From contig CM032811.1 of NCBI GenBank assembly GCA_019155185.1, positions 13,226,075 to 13,290,074 of the forward strand: a stretch of 64,000 bases of DNA. Reading direction: 5' to 3'. Both the position numbers and the translations under genes were made by a program. Positions within the stretch are counted from its first letter, which is position 1; each line of letters starts with the position of its first letter. Positions 11,687 to 23,449 of this stretch are shown here, piece after piece. A model generated the notes under the pieces. That model had not been told where the DNA came from and ran no database searches. It saw only the letters and a program-made list of their open reading frames with translations. The DNA is from Beaufortia kweichowensis. Taxonomy: Eukaryota; Chordata; Actinopteri; Cypriniformes; Gastromyzontidae.

Positions 11687-13922
11687 CTAAAGAGAGAAAT
11701 GTCTCATGATTACAAACTCTTCATGCACGGTGAAAAACAAACCTGACCAATTTATTCAAAGCACATATAAAAAGATAAAGATAAAAATATGTTTGAAGTC
11801 TAGTGGTTCAAAATATATAAAAAAAGAAATTAAGGTAAAATAATTGTTTAAATATTTGACATAGGCCAATATATAAATATTTTGATCATCTTTTATTAGG
11901 AAAATTTTGCATAGTTTGTAGTTCATGTTAGCTAATGCATTAACTTCCTGTTTCATATAACACATATAAAACAAATGATGCATTCTGTATCAACAGTTTA
12001 TTTGTAAGAACAGTAAATCTTTTTTGTAAATTATAGATTTATTAGAGATAATTTACCCATGTCTATTATCCTTTTTTCTCTCTTCTGTCCTCAGACACGT
12101 TTTCACAGTGTAACAGCGTCTTTGCATGAATAATCAATGTTTCCTCTTATTTGATGTTGCAAGAATTGAGAAATATTTCTTCTGTACGAAACATTTTAAA
12201 TATCAATTTCCACAGTCAAAATAGACAGACAATGTTGAAAAAACAAGATATTCCGTTTGTTTTGAGGTGAAAGACTTTTGGACACACCTGTCAGGACGTG
12301 ATAACCGTAAACATTTATAATTATTATGCTAAACTATTTTTAATATATATTTTTAGAAGATGAACAGTAAATATTATGAACAGTCATAGGTCCAGACTAA
12401 TAGCAGATGTCGTATCTATATATAGTATTTGTAAACACAGCCAAAAGAAAGAAAAATCTCAAGACATAAATGAGATTAAAAGAGAAATCTGCATTAGAGT
12501 TTCAGAAGAGATTTTAACAGTGTCACAAACTGAGCTCAGATTTGCCAAGTCTGCAATCAAAAGTCAATATTACTGAATATTTAAATATAAACTGAAACAT
12601 TTCTCATCAGATTAAAACCAGATTTTGCTTTATACTCTTAATGTATTTTAACAATTGTCTTTTTTGTTTATATTTTTATTTTTAAAACACAAATTGGAGT
12701 TAGAACTAAACTATACAGAACCTACGTTACCTAACCCTGCACTAAACCAACCACCAAAGTCTGAAACAAGAGGCATTTTAAATATATATGTTTTTCTTTA
12801 GCTGTCAAACAGTGATGCAATGACTAGTAATATGTTCCCCTTCACTTCAGAAAGAGGCAGTAACTGTTTAGGGGAGTGATGCAGTGTGGGAATTTTTTTA
12901 TCAAACACACTTTTACGTTACATAGTCAGTTTTAGCAATGTTTAATAATTCTTTTTAAAAAGGTAATTTACAAGAAATCCAAAACTCCATTTTTACTCAA
13001 GCTAATGTTGGTTATTTTTGTAACACTCAAATAGTTTGCATGCACATGGTAGATACATTGAGGTTGATTAATCTGAAATTTCCTTTTGTGTTCTGCAGAT
13101 AAAACAACCACACATATACTAAATATATGAGGGCTTTATGATTCACTTGATGATAACTCCAATGAATCATCAATGCACAGGAAAGTTTGACGTGATGGAA
13201 GGTCAATAATGCCAGATTATAGTTCCTTTTAAATAATTTCATTTCTAAATAGCATTTCTTAACACAAAACCATGTGGTTTCTGAGGTAAAAGTATTATGT
13301 AACAAAAGAAAAATAGTGTAACTCTACATCCTTTTAAATGGTTAAAAATACTGTGGGGAAAAACAGTGTATGTAATTCACTGTAAAATATAAAAAATATA
13401 AAAAAATAGAGAAGTATGTTATGGCATATTATGTGTAAAAATATCATGAACCTTGTTTTCTTTAAGCAAAAATTAAAGAATCACCATGACATATTCCCTG
13501 TATGAAGGTCTGTCATTTAATTATATTTTACCTTAATTTTTAACTGGGAGGTGTTGTAAAAGCATCACATCACACACCTCAGAGTTAGTTGAGAGAAACC
13601 AGAGCGTAAAAAATAAAAAATCTATAAAAAGCTAAAAATGTAAATTGTATGGACAAATCTGTAAAACATTTTGGTCACTATACAATTGTAATACTTATGC
13701 TATTTTATAGTTGGCTTTACAGTTTTAGTTTTCTCACTTTTCACTGATACTGTTTATTTCAATTGTTTGCAGTTTATTAGCTCATTAAGTCAGTAATCAT
13801 CATTGTCATCAGTAGCTTTTAACATCTTAATTGTTGTTTTCAGAGTTACTTATCTGGAGTAAATTTAAGCAAGGACAGACATCTATTGACCTTTGTAAAG
13901 AGAAAATACTCTGGCTGGAGCT
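11687..13922. other. Intergenic region, GPCR 2 to protease A
   Basis: AT-rich noncoding DNA holding the 5' end of GPCR 2 and the 3' flank of protease A. No domain-bearing ORF, RNA gene or clear mobile element was seen. Confidence 0.55.
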
Positions 13923-15858
13923 CTAGTTGTAGGCGACAGTCTGGTCGATCCACTGGCGCAGGTAAGTAACGCGTGAGTAGATGGCTGGAGCACGAACATT
14001 ACAGTCTGTGGATCCCCATGACACAATACCTGCCTGATACCAAACACCTCCAGTTTCACACACCAAAGGTCCACCAGAATCACCCTGAATTCAACGCACA
14101 AACCAACAAACAGACATTAAAAGCAGTACACAAGTGTTTTCTACATTAACATGTAAAACCTGTTTGTACAGTTGTCAATGTAAATATAATAAGAGGTCTG
14201 TCCTTATGTACCTGGCAGGAGGACACACCAGATGCCCCGGCACAAATCATGGAGTCTGTGATTCTTCCCTGTCCCCAGTACTGCATGCATTGAGTTGAAC
14301 TCATAATGGGAAGAGCGGCTTGCTGCAGGTAACGTGGATTTGCTGTATCAAATGTAGAAAAGTAAAATGTCAGACCTGGGGTGCTGTTTCTTGTGTGCTT
14401 ATGAACATGATAGTTGAAAGTTTCAAAGAGAAAAATTACGTGTCAATGCAGTTTTGCCCCAGCCAGTGGTGATGCAGATGGTTCCAGGTGGGACGATGTC
14501 GTTAGAGCCGACCAGACAGACAGGTGAGATGGTTTGAGTCATCTGGGCTGGAGTGTCCAGTTTTAGCAGTGTGACATCGAAGTTGAAGGTCTGGCTGTTG
14601 TAGTAAGGATGGGTGATGGCCTACAAGTATGGGAGAAAGATTGTGAGCCAACGTTCAGGAACTCTTTAATGTAGTTACAAAGCATCATTTAAAAGTGTGA
14701 ATTATTTCAGCCAGTTTAGACATTAAAAAAATATTAAAAAGACATTAAAGAAAACAAACCTATGCACGACAGATTTAGTAAAAAATATTCTTTAAAGGAA
14801 TAAAATATAAATTATGTTATTATTTATTATTATTCAAAACTTGTATGTGACTCTTTCTTCTGTGGAACACAAAAGAAGATATTTTAATTTATTATTAATC
14901 AATGGGGATCAGTGATGTTTGGTTCTTCTTTTGTGTTCTGCAGAAGAAAGATAGTCATACAGGTTTGAACTGACAAGATAATGATGGAAAAATATATTTG
15001 TAACCCCTTTGTAAGGTGCTAGAACATTTAGGTTGGTCCAGTCAATGCACATGTGCTTTAGACCGTGGTGTTTCAGTTTATCCCATCAGTATCTGTATTA
15101 TTCTGTCTCGGGTCATTTCCAAGATAATGCACAAGTGCAACAACACAACTGACAGATGAGATGTGATGCAGAGCTGTAGCAAACACTATCAATTTGATAC
15201 CTTGACAATACTCTTGACCTGAACAGGTTCAGAATTGGTGGCAAGGTCATACTCTCCAAGAATAACATAGTGATAGCCGGGTCTAGAAAGAAAGAGCAAA
15301 AAGTAAACAACAGATGCAATAATAAGAAAAAGACAAAGTGTAATGGATTGAAAAGGTCTTACTGAACACGGCAATGGGCAGCAGTGAGAACCCAATATGC
15401 GTTCAGCAGGGATCCTCCACAGAAATGAAAGCCATTGGATTGCTGGTGCATACATCAAAATGATCAATTATCTTTCACACAGATCATTGTTCATTATTAA
15501 GTAAAGCATGCATATTTGAATGAGTAAATAATACCTGTAGAGAAACCTGCCAGGGCCAAGAACCAGGGACCGCATTCTCTCCATTTACAATTTTGTTGTA
15601 GCCACTAATTTGTGGCTTAATTGTAGGCACTCCACAGCCTATGGTAGGTAAAGAAGCACATAATCATACGATTATGAATTATGAAGCAATTTATTTGTAA
15701 TTTGTTCGTGTATGTTAATACATTCTTTTAATAAGAGAAATGTGTATAATAATGTTTTAGTAATTGAGGCCACTGATCACAGGATGGTTTGAAAACCCTG
15801 AAAGTTACTCACCAAGGGAGGAAGCCACCAGAGCCAAACAGCTAATAATCCAAAGCAT
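13923..15858 (-). CDS. ctrl: Chymotrypsin-like protease (CTRL-1 type), copy A, intact
   Basis: Seven exons: 15813-15858 (ATG 15856-15858), 15535-15638, 15363-15442, 15201-15282, 14440-14620, 14212-14342, 13923-14084. Together they make 786 nt, 261 aa, with all phases consistent. The signal peptide is MLWIISCLALVASS. The propeptide is CGVPTIKP, with the Cys that tethers it in chymotrypsins, and the activation site is NK/IVNGENA. The catalytic triad is present: His57 in LTAAHC, Asp102 in FDVTLL, Ser195 in GDSGGP. Pocket residues Ser189, Gly216 and Ala226 indicate chymotrypsin-like specificity for large hydrophobic residues. It is a secreted pancreatic digestive zymogen by family. A TATA box (TATAAA, minus strand) lies at 15903-15908. 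It matches CTRL more closely than elastase. Confidence 0.93.
14836..14987. repeat. Palindromic cyprinid MITE-like repeat in intron 4 of copy A
   Basis: Two inverted arms, roughly 14840-14880 and 14930-14965, carry TTCTTCTGTGGAACACAAAA and TTTTGTGTTCTGCAGAAGAA and could fold into a long hairpin. The sequence resembles a common cyprinid repeat containing AACACAAAAGAAGATATTTT. Related copies lie at 43.27-43.44 and 43.96-44.19 kb. Confidence 0.6.
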
Positions 15859-16300
15859 GATGTACACAAGAGCCTAATGTTCTCTAAGAGTATCTTTACA
15901 GCTTTATATTCTCAACAACAACTGATAAAACTGGGAATTCATCAAGGTGTTTCAAAGCACCTGGAAGGATCTCACAGCTCTTGACCATAACAGGTGTGAC
16001 AACTGAGGGAAAACTATTTATTTATTTATTGAGGCTCAATCTACTTTATAACCAATTATATTTGCAACTGTGAACCATAAGAAATGTATTTAGCATGAAA
16101 TTATATTATATATTTTTGGTTATACCAGACTGTTTCAGTCTCTTTCTCTCTTTTCCAACCTCAATAAATTGGGTCAATTTATAACACAAGACTGTCCATG
16201 TTAACCTGATTAAATTCCTACACCCACCCCGCTAATATTCCATATTTAATATATCAAACAAAATGATATCCTAACTTTCTGGGCTAAATGAATGTTGTGG

Positions 16301-16379
16301 GAATACTCTTAATCTATACAGGTTCAGTATTGGATCGGTGATCGTCCTCCAAGGACGACATTTGTGATATCTGGCACTA
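16301..16379 (-). pseudogene. Orphan exon-4 relic of a ctrl-type protease
   Basis: On the minus strand, after an acceptor (TTTCTAG), the sequence follows ctrl exon 4: it has CTTGGAG, ACGATC and TCTGAACCTGT-like segments in the same order as the AC-CCGGCTATCAC exon of copy A. A TAG interrupts the frame and no donor remains. No neighbouring exons accompany it, so it is an isolated remnant of a further lost copy between A and B, or a partial duplication. Confidence 0.6.
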
Positions 16380-16565
16380 GAAAGAGAACTGTGTGAGTAG
16401 AAATGTATGATTATTTAAATGTTTAAACTAAAAAAAGATAAAGCTAAAAACCAAGCTTACCAGTGGGTCAATTTCAACATGGTATTACAGTAAAATCACA
16501 ACTTTTTGAAATGAAATATATTTTTTATTTTTGATAAATAAATAACAGTGAAAATAAAACAAGAA

Positions 16566-18164
16566 CTAAACAATCGAGTCGATCCATTGCCTGAGGTAAG
16601 AGACGTGGGTGTAGACTGCCGGAGAACCAACATTGCAGTTTTCAGCTCCCCAGGACACAATGCCAACCTGATACCAAACACCTGAACTCTCACACACAAG
16701 AGGACCCGCCAGAATCACCCTGTGGTTCACACAGACACATCAGTCAGTTTATACATTGATATTTTCAAGGAAAACACTACTAAACCAATCGTCACGTAAC
16801 TGCCATTTGATTGATTGACCATCAAATAAATAGATTTTTATATACCATGCAAGGTGATGATCCAGAAGCTCCAGCACAAATCATGGAATTTGTAATTTTG
16901 CTCTGTCCAAAGTGCTGCTTACACTGAGCTGTACTCACGATGGGTAACGTGGCCTGCTGCAGGATTGAAGGACTAGCTGTAAAACAAAAGAACAATGTCA
17001 GCCTTGGGTGTGTTGCAGGTATGAATACCGCTATTCACACTGTAAATCCCTACAGATATCATTGAATTATACTTTTGATTTATTATCTTACGGTTGTATT
17101 CAGTACTGCCCCAGCCAGTTGTGACACAATAGGTCTGAGGAGGAATGCCAACAGTAGACGAAACCAGACATACAGGAGAGATGTAGGACGTCATCCGTAC
17201 TGCAGACGACAGTCTTAGCAGTGCGATGTCATTGTTAAAGTTAGTCTTGTTGAAGCGAGGATGGGTGATAACCTGTAGGTACGAGAGGAAAAACTTCAGG
17301 GTCAATCTGAAGTTTATTTTTGACAGATGGTTTTATCCAAAGCGAGTATGTGTCTTGCCATAGAATCAAACGCATGACATGTTCAATGCTAACATGATGC
17401 TCTACCAGCTGAGCTTTAGTAACATGTTGTTTAAATGTGTGTTTATCTTTGCATTAATCACTTTAAAGCTGATACCTGGACAATTCTTTTGACCTGAACA
17501 GGTTCAACATCAGTGGCACGGTCATGCTCTCCAAGGATGGCAAAGTTATATCTGGCCCTAAAGTGAGAGTAAACGGAGTGAAGGGAAACAGCAATTCAAT
17601 GCATTTCTCAAAATCAAATATACCTGGTGCTTTCTATTGTATAAATAATGTAATATATGATATTTATTTATGTATTGTTTCTTACTGAACATTGCAATGG
17701 GCAGCAGTAAGAACCCAATACTGGTTGATCAGGGTTCCTCCACAGATGTGTTCACCATTGGATTTCTGTTTCAAATATAAAGAATATAAATACTGTATGT
17801 TACAGTCTTTAAAGATCATGAGTGCACTATTCTGAGAATATCATCAGACACTATCATCATCAGAGAAAAATATCTCCCAAACTTTACCTGGAGAGAGACC
17901 TGCCAGGGCCAAGAACCAGGAATTACTCTCTCTCCTTGGACAATTTTTCGGGGAACCCTATACCGTGGCTGAAATTCAGGTACTCCACATCCTATTTTCA
18001 ATATTTCAATGTCAGATGTTTATAAAGAGACATAACAATAAAAACCTATATTTAATTAATCATTTTGACCAAAAATTCATGTTATAAATTGATATGAAAT
18101 GATCCTCACCCGCAGCGGAGGCCACCAAAGCAACACAGCTGATGATCCAGAGCATGTTGTACAT
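16566..18164 (-). pseudogene. Chymotrypsin-like protease, copy B, frameshifted
   Basis: Seven ctrl-type exons: 18110-18164, 17888-17991, 17686-17765, 17476-17557, 17092-17272, 16846-16976, 16566-16719. Exons 1-6 are intact: signal peptide MYNMLWIISCVALVASA, activation site RK/IVQGERV, His57 in LTAAHC, Asp102 in NNDIALL, and SSPCM before GDSGG. In exon 7 one extra base near 16704, immediately after GDSGG, shifts the frame to an early stop. Removing it would restore the usual PLVCESSGVWYQ continuation. The exon sum is 778 nt, one more than a multiple of three. The TATA element found upstream of the other copies is replaced here. Together these suggest a recently dead gene, although a single-base assembly error could explain the frameshift alone. 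Confidence 0.85.
17321..17430 (-). repeat. tRNA-derived SINE-like fragment in intron 4 of copy B
   Basis: The minus strand carries AGCTCAGCTGGTAGAGCATC, a tRNA A-box-like segment, then a B-box-like GTTTGATTCTATGG. The plus strand has TTTTATCCAAAGCGA, a motif found at the end of many fish SINEs. It is short and decayed. Confidence 0.55.
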
Positions 18165-18249
18165 GTAAGTGTCTGATGTCTATCTGATGTTTCTCTTGGA
18201 TCTCTTCTGCTTCTTGCAAATTTTGCAACTCCTCAAGGTACTTCTATAA

Positions 18250-19039
18250 ATCAAGGAGGAGCGTCAGAATGTTTGTATTTGTCATATAAGGAAAAAAAAT
18301 TACCTGGAAGAGCTGGGTGAGCTAAACAAAAACAATGGGTTTCTACCTACTATACTTGAAACAAATGAGCTAGTTAAGTCTTTCCCGACTACCTGTTTTT
18401 CCTGCAATGATTCATTCATGTCAAAGTTGGCAGATTTAGCAAAAACATAAGGGTTGATTCCATTGCCACATTCATATCACTCCATATTCCTTACAAATGA
18501 ACACATGAAAAATAAATTAAAACAACTATTTGGTGTTCTTTGAAGAGTCATCTCTTCTCCATTTATTGGGTATTATTGCTTCTGGTTTTTTGCATTTTAA
18601 AATCCTATAAAGTTTGTTGCATCTCAAAAACGTATTTTTAGTCACGTCCATAACACATGTATATTTGCATTACTTGTGGATAGACTGATTGATGTCTGAA
18701 TTCTATCAACAGGGCTTTAATGAAATATAAACAATATATTGGTAATACATACATTCTGTGAGAATTAATACATCAAGTTGTGACTGAAAATATCACATAG
18801 GCTACATAATGGTGCAATTGCCCTAAGACAGAATTTCAGGAACTTAATCCTTTAAACACATTTAAATGAATCATAATGCAGGAGTAAGTGAAAATCCATT
18901 CTTGCAAAACAATAATAAAAAATATAATTGCTAACTGAACAAGTTACAAGGCTCCACCTCGGATGGGAATTTGTCTTCATTATGGGTTGCATAACTAAGC
19001 GTGTAACCTTTAAAGCTTTCACAACACCGTTAAATAATA
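18250..19039. other. Spacer upstream of protease copy B
   Basis: AT-rich noncoding DNA. It holds the altered copy-B promoter region (around 18,190-18,260), where the TATATT segment conserved in C, D and E is missing. Nothing else was recognised. Confidence 0.5.
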
Positions 19040-19830
19040 GCTTACAGGTGGCATTTCAGCAACAAACATTTTGTTTTAGGCAGTGTCTCAATGCTGGTGT
19101 TGTGGCATATTGTATATGATACCATACATTGTTTTAGTAACAGGCTGTAAATTGGTCTCATCTGACAGACCAGGTCAATGCTATTAAGAAAAAACAGTTT
19201 GAGATACGTCAAAGTAAATAAATCATTCGTGTCTATATGTGATCTTGGATTCCTCTTTATGGTGTCAAGACTTGTCAGAAGAGGCTCTGCTTTCTGTCCA
19301 TACATGCACTTTCCCTTAGGCATGCCACCACAAGACATAACAATCAATCTCATTAAGGAAATTAGAAAATGACAGGGAGAGATACTAGTAAATAATGATC
19401 ATTACAATACGTTTCGTTGTTGACTCATGGGTTAATGATGTTTGTGTTATTGGGTGAAACATTCTTGGTGTCTACACAAATGAGTTTCAATGTGAAATCA
19501 TTGAATTGTTCCAAAGATCTTTCAACTCATAACTGACAAAGTCTTAATGTTCTCTAAATTCACTCTGGTGAGATCTAAACTGTTTGATTTTATATTCTTA
19601 AAAGCATTTTGACCTGATGTAATCAGTCTTAAGTCATAAAGCAGAGTTACCAAATCTGATAATGCTGCATAACATGTTATCAGAATCTGTTTCACAGAAT
19701 GACTTTCTTAAGCACGTAAACAAGTGTAACCTGTAGATCAGCATGTCATTTGTGCAGGACAATGACCTGAATTGCATTTGTCAACAATTTGTCAAGTGTC
19801 ATTTTTTACAGTGCTCTTTAGGCCTGAAGA
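19040..19830 (-). pseudogene. Decayed hsc70 3' end, relic 1
   Basis: The order and spacing of short similarities match the 3' part of the hspa8-type gene at 33.4-34.1 kb on the same strand. A terminal-exon remnant around 19,230-19,340 retains the Gly-Gly-Met-Pro reading next to altered sequence. A second exon remnant at about 19,765-19,815 resembles the DKCNEVIAWLD region (AATGACCTGAATTGCATTTG). Frames are broken. This is the oldest-looking of three such relics. Confidence 0.55.
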
Positions 19831-20662
19831 TGGTGTGAGTTTTTGTGTATACTATCTCTTTCTTCACCAGAATGAAAAATAATTTTAATTTGTTAATTAA
19901 TTTTGCTATGAGAGAACGTCCCCATCAACCCTATTTCATTTAAATAATCATTAGAAAAGATAGTTCATGCAACTGAAAAACAAAAGATAGGTTTGATGTC
20001 TTCCCCAGCTGTACACCTCTATAGTTTTCTAAAGCTCAATCAAGGTCATGTGTCAGATTTCCTGGGAACAAACACACTGATAAAACCGTATAGTTTTACA
20101 GCTAGTCAAGTTTGCATAATGCATAAAATATAAAAAGAGTCCTTTTCATTTCATATTTATTTTCAATTTATTATTCGTTTTTACATAAAATAACACAGAG
20201 GCTTAAAGCAATTCTCCACATAATTTCTAATTGTAAAGCGTTATGCTTTCTTCCTGACAAATTGGATTTGGATTTCCCACCTCAAACCCGGAATTAAACG
20301 TCAGAAAGTCGAACATTTGATCTCTGAACTCGGATACCGATCAACCCCTTGCCCAATTGATCATATTTCCCAAATCTGAATACAGACAGAGAATGGACAA
20401 ACAAAAGAATAGCTCTGCACAATGAAAATGACTGAATTGTACATTTTATGTTGCTAAACGCGTTTGTTTGGATGTTCACGTCACAGTCAGGTTACTGTAG
20501 TTGGGCGCGCGCGCGCTACGGTGGCCGAAAGACAGCGGTAAGTTAAGCGAAACGACATCTACGAATCAAGGTTTTAATTTATTTAGAAGTTCACTAATGT
20601 AAATACAAAATGTGTATGAGCTGTATAATTATGTTCATTAGCGTTTCGTGCGTTGGTGCTGC
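19831..20662. other. Spacer with a short CpG-rich GC-alternating patch
   Basis: Mostly AT-rich. At about 20,500-20,545 there is a CpG-rich patch containing GGCGCGCGCGCGCTACGG followed by a donor-like GCG/GTAAGT, possibly a promoter and first exon of an unrecognised transcript. A 61-aa minus-strand frame at 20,294-20,479 has an acceptor-like CTGTATTCAG inside but no recognised domain. Confidence 0.35.
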
Positions 20663-20953
20663 CTATGCATAGCGTTTGAATCGGTCACTTATCTTATGTT
20701 TTTCCATATTTCCATTTAGATGCTGCATTAGTCTGTGACCAAACATGGTTTGAGCTTCTTGAAACGTCCGCTGCGGGAGACTTCGCTGTTTGTTTAATCG
20801 GTCAATACTGTGGGCGTCCGGGAATCTCGTTTTGTACAGAAACGGGTACTCCAATTCTCCAATACCAATAATAAATAATGTGTGTTTAACTGTATTAAAT
20901 GGGTCAATTCTCTTTCCGGTGTTGTGTTCAAGTCTGTTTCCCCTGGCAGACAT
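20663..20953 (-). CDS. Uncharacterised small protein (96 aa), possibly intronless
   Basis: An uninterrupted frame starts at ATG 20951-20953 and ends RFKRYA-stop. The 5' side (20,955-21,000) is CpG-rich (GAGAGCGCGGGCG), unlike the AT-rich surroundings, which suggests a promoter. The protein is basic, begins MSARGNRLEHNTGKRIDPFN, and contains LYKTRFPDAHSIDRLNK and FGHRLMQHLNGNMEKHK. It has no signal peptide or membrane segment. I do not recognise the family. It could be a small cilia/sperm-type protein, a retrocopy, or one exon of a longer gene, and it lies between protease copies B and C. Confidence 0.45.
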   Translation of the reverse strand: MSARGNRLEHNTGKRIDPFNTVKHTLFIIGIGELEYPFLYKTRFPDAHSIDRLNKQRSLPQRTFQEAQTMFGHRLMQHLNGNMEKHKISDRFKRYA

Positions 20954-20989
20954 TGTGCAGCGAGAGCGCGGGCGTGTGCTAGTACCAGC

Positions 20990-21366
20990 TGCGGTTAGGG
21001 TTAGCAGTAAGCTATATATTTAATTATATTTAAATATATAATTTAATATTATTATTATTATATATTGTTTTGATGCTTACATTGCAAAGCTATTAAAATG
21101 AACATTGATGTACCTTCATATTAGACACAAACACAGAAAATCACTGCTAGAAAAAGTACAAATTTGTGTAACATATACTTTATTTAAGATTTGTTGAGTC
21201 ATACAATAAATACAGTTGAATCACAAAACAATGATGTATTTTAAAACTTATTGAGGTAGCAAATTGTAGTCGCTCAATTTTCAAATGGAGTATTTTTCTT
21301 AAGTTAAATTGCTTTAATTATTACATAAGTTATAAAGTGCTTTTAGTCATTTGTAAGGTTGTAGAT
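20990..21366. other. Spacer between the 96-aa ORF and protease copy C
   Basis: AT-rich sequence with the 3' flank of copy C from about 21,330. Nothing else was recognised. Confidence 0.5.
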
Positions 21367-22330
21367 CTAGTTGGATGAGACAGTCTGGTCGATCCATTGG
21401 CGGAGGTAAGACACACGTGAATAAACTCCTGGAGCATCAACTTTGCAGTCAGTTGTTCCCCATGAAACAATGCCCACCTGATACCAAACACCAGCGCTAT
21501 CACATACCAGAGGACCACCAGAATCACCCTGCAAGACAAAACATGGTGTACATTAGTAGGTTTCATTTATGTAGTTTTAATGTAATTTATGAATTTACAT
21601 CCTTATGTACCTTGCAAGCTGAAGATCCAGAACCTCCAGCACAAATCATGGAATCTGTGATTCTGGTCAGACCCCAGTACTGTCTACACTGAGCTGTACT
21701 CACGATGGGCATCGTGGTCTCCTGAAGGACACGAGGAGATACTACAACAAAGCAAAGACAGAGAGTCCAGTTGTCTTGTAAGTATGAATAACATGATAAA
21801 GATCAACTTTTTTTCATAATACATTCAGTTTTTAAAGGAGCTGTAATTAAAATTTCCAAAGAAATCCAAACTTACAACCGCCTGCAATTCTGCCCCAGCC
21901 GGTGGTGACGCAGAGGGTCCTGGACGGGATGCTGGTGGAGGATGAAACCAGTTTTACAGGAGAAACACGGGACGTTATCTGCACTGGAGAGGACAATCTC
22001 AACAGTGCCACATCATTGTTAAAGGTATCTTTGATGAAGCGAGGATGAGTGATGACCTGTACGTGTGAGAGGAAATGATCCACAGTGAAAAAATGACCTT
22101 TTAAAACAAGTTCTCTCTGTTTCTAAAAGCATCTTAAAAGCTGATACCTTAGCAATTTTCTTGGTCTGAACTGCTTCATCATCAAAGCCACGGTCATTCT
22201 CTCCAAGAACAACATAGTGATATCCAGCTCTACAATGAGAGTGACAGAGACAAAATAAAAACAGATATATCAGCATGCATCAACTATTTTTCTACATATA
22301 CAGTAAGATAGATAGAGAGACAGAGAGAGA

Positions 22331-22374
<44 letters not shown>

Positions 22375-22896
22375 TAGATAGATAGTTTCTTACTGAACAG
22401 GGCAATGAGCAGCAGTAAGAATCCAGTTCTGGTTGATCAGGGTTCCTCCACAGAAGTGAACACCTTTGGATGTCTGGTTCAATAATAAAGAATATAATAT
22501 TAATAAGCTTCTCAGATCCTGAATGCATTATTATTAAATGAGTGTTTAGCAGCACTGTCAGAGAAAACACTTTGATTTCTTCATTACTTCTTTGATTAAA
22601 ACACAGCTAATTTAAACAAAGTTTTGAATTTTAAGCTTACCTTAAGTGAGACCTGCCATGGCCAAACATATAATGCATCTGCTCCCCCAACTAAATGATT
22701 GACAATTTCAGGCTTTAATTCGGAGTCCACCCGTCCTGTAAATATACAGATTAGTGACTATATCTATAAAAGTACTTTTAAAAACATACAAAGTAAAGCT
22801 ATTTTGAAGATTTCTTGTAAATGATATGAAATGATCCTCACCCGCAGCGGAGGCCACCAAAGCAACACAGCTGATGATCCAGAGCATGTTGTACAT
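21367..22896 (-). CDS. Chymotrypsin-like protease, copy C, altered activation site
   Basis: Seven exons: 22842-22896, 22641-22735, 22394-22473, 22148-22229, 21876-22056, 21611-21741, 21367-21528. All phases agree and the frame is open (258 aa from the MLW Met). The signal peptide is MYNMLWIISCVALVASA. His57 (LTAAHC), Asp102 (NNDVALL) and Ser195 (GDSGGP) are present, with Ser189, Lys192, Gly216 and Gly226. Exon 2 is unusual: it is 9 nt shorter than in A and B and lacks the CGVP propeptide Cys. The junction reads EIVNH/LVGGADA, so the usual Arg/Lys before the mature N-terminus is His. Trypsin activation may therefore fail. A TATA box lies at 22943-22948. Splice sites look intact. Confidence 0.88.
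22306..22385. repeat. (GATA)n/(GACA)n microsatellite in intron 3 of copy C
   Basis: About 80 bp of GATA, GACA and GAGA units, directly beside the exon 3 donor. The duplicate in copy D is about 152 bp and mostly GATA. Confidence 0.95.
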
Positions 22897-23449
22897 GTAA
22901 GTGTCTGATGTCTATCTGATGTTTCTCTTGGATCTCTTCTGCTTTATATTCTCTTCAGCATCTGATACATTTCACAACTCATAAAGGTGCTTCTGTGCAA
23001 CAAGGAGGAGCGTCAGAATGTTTGTATTTGTCATATAAGGAAAACAGCAATTAAATATTGACTGGAAGAGTTGAAATATTGACTGGTTGACAAAAAGGTC
23101 CCCACCTTTCTTGGAAGAAGCGAACTGGTCAAGTCTTGTCTAACTTGTCTAACTTTTCTCCTGAAATCTTTTTAATTAAAAGTTGACAGCTTTAACAAAA
23201 ACTTGAGACAAGATTTGAGGAATTCAGTATGTTTATTATAGTGTGTTGAGTCATACAGTAAACACTCATAGAAATGAATCATGAAGCAGCAATTAAATCA
23301 TTTTTTTAAAATCTATTTCTGTAGAATCATAATAAAAATGAATATAACAGCTAAACGAACAAGTTACAAGGCTACATCTCAGTGAAGTAATTCTGTGATT
23401 TCTATAGCGTGACTAACCTTGTAATCAGTCAGTAATGGCTTACAGGTAA

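Noticed and set aside
21375..21692. 105-aa plus-strand ORF, repeated at 25,748 and 31,234
   Set aside because: It runs antisense across ctrl exons 6-7. Its recurrence follows the protease duplication, not independent conservation.
22292..22570. 92-aa and 116-aa minus ORFs rich in Leu-Ser-Ile-Tyr over the GATA repeats
   Set aside because: They are readings of the tetranucleotide microsatellite joined to ctrl exon 3, not proteins.
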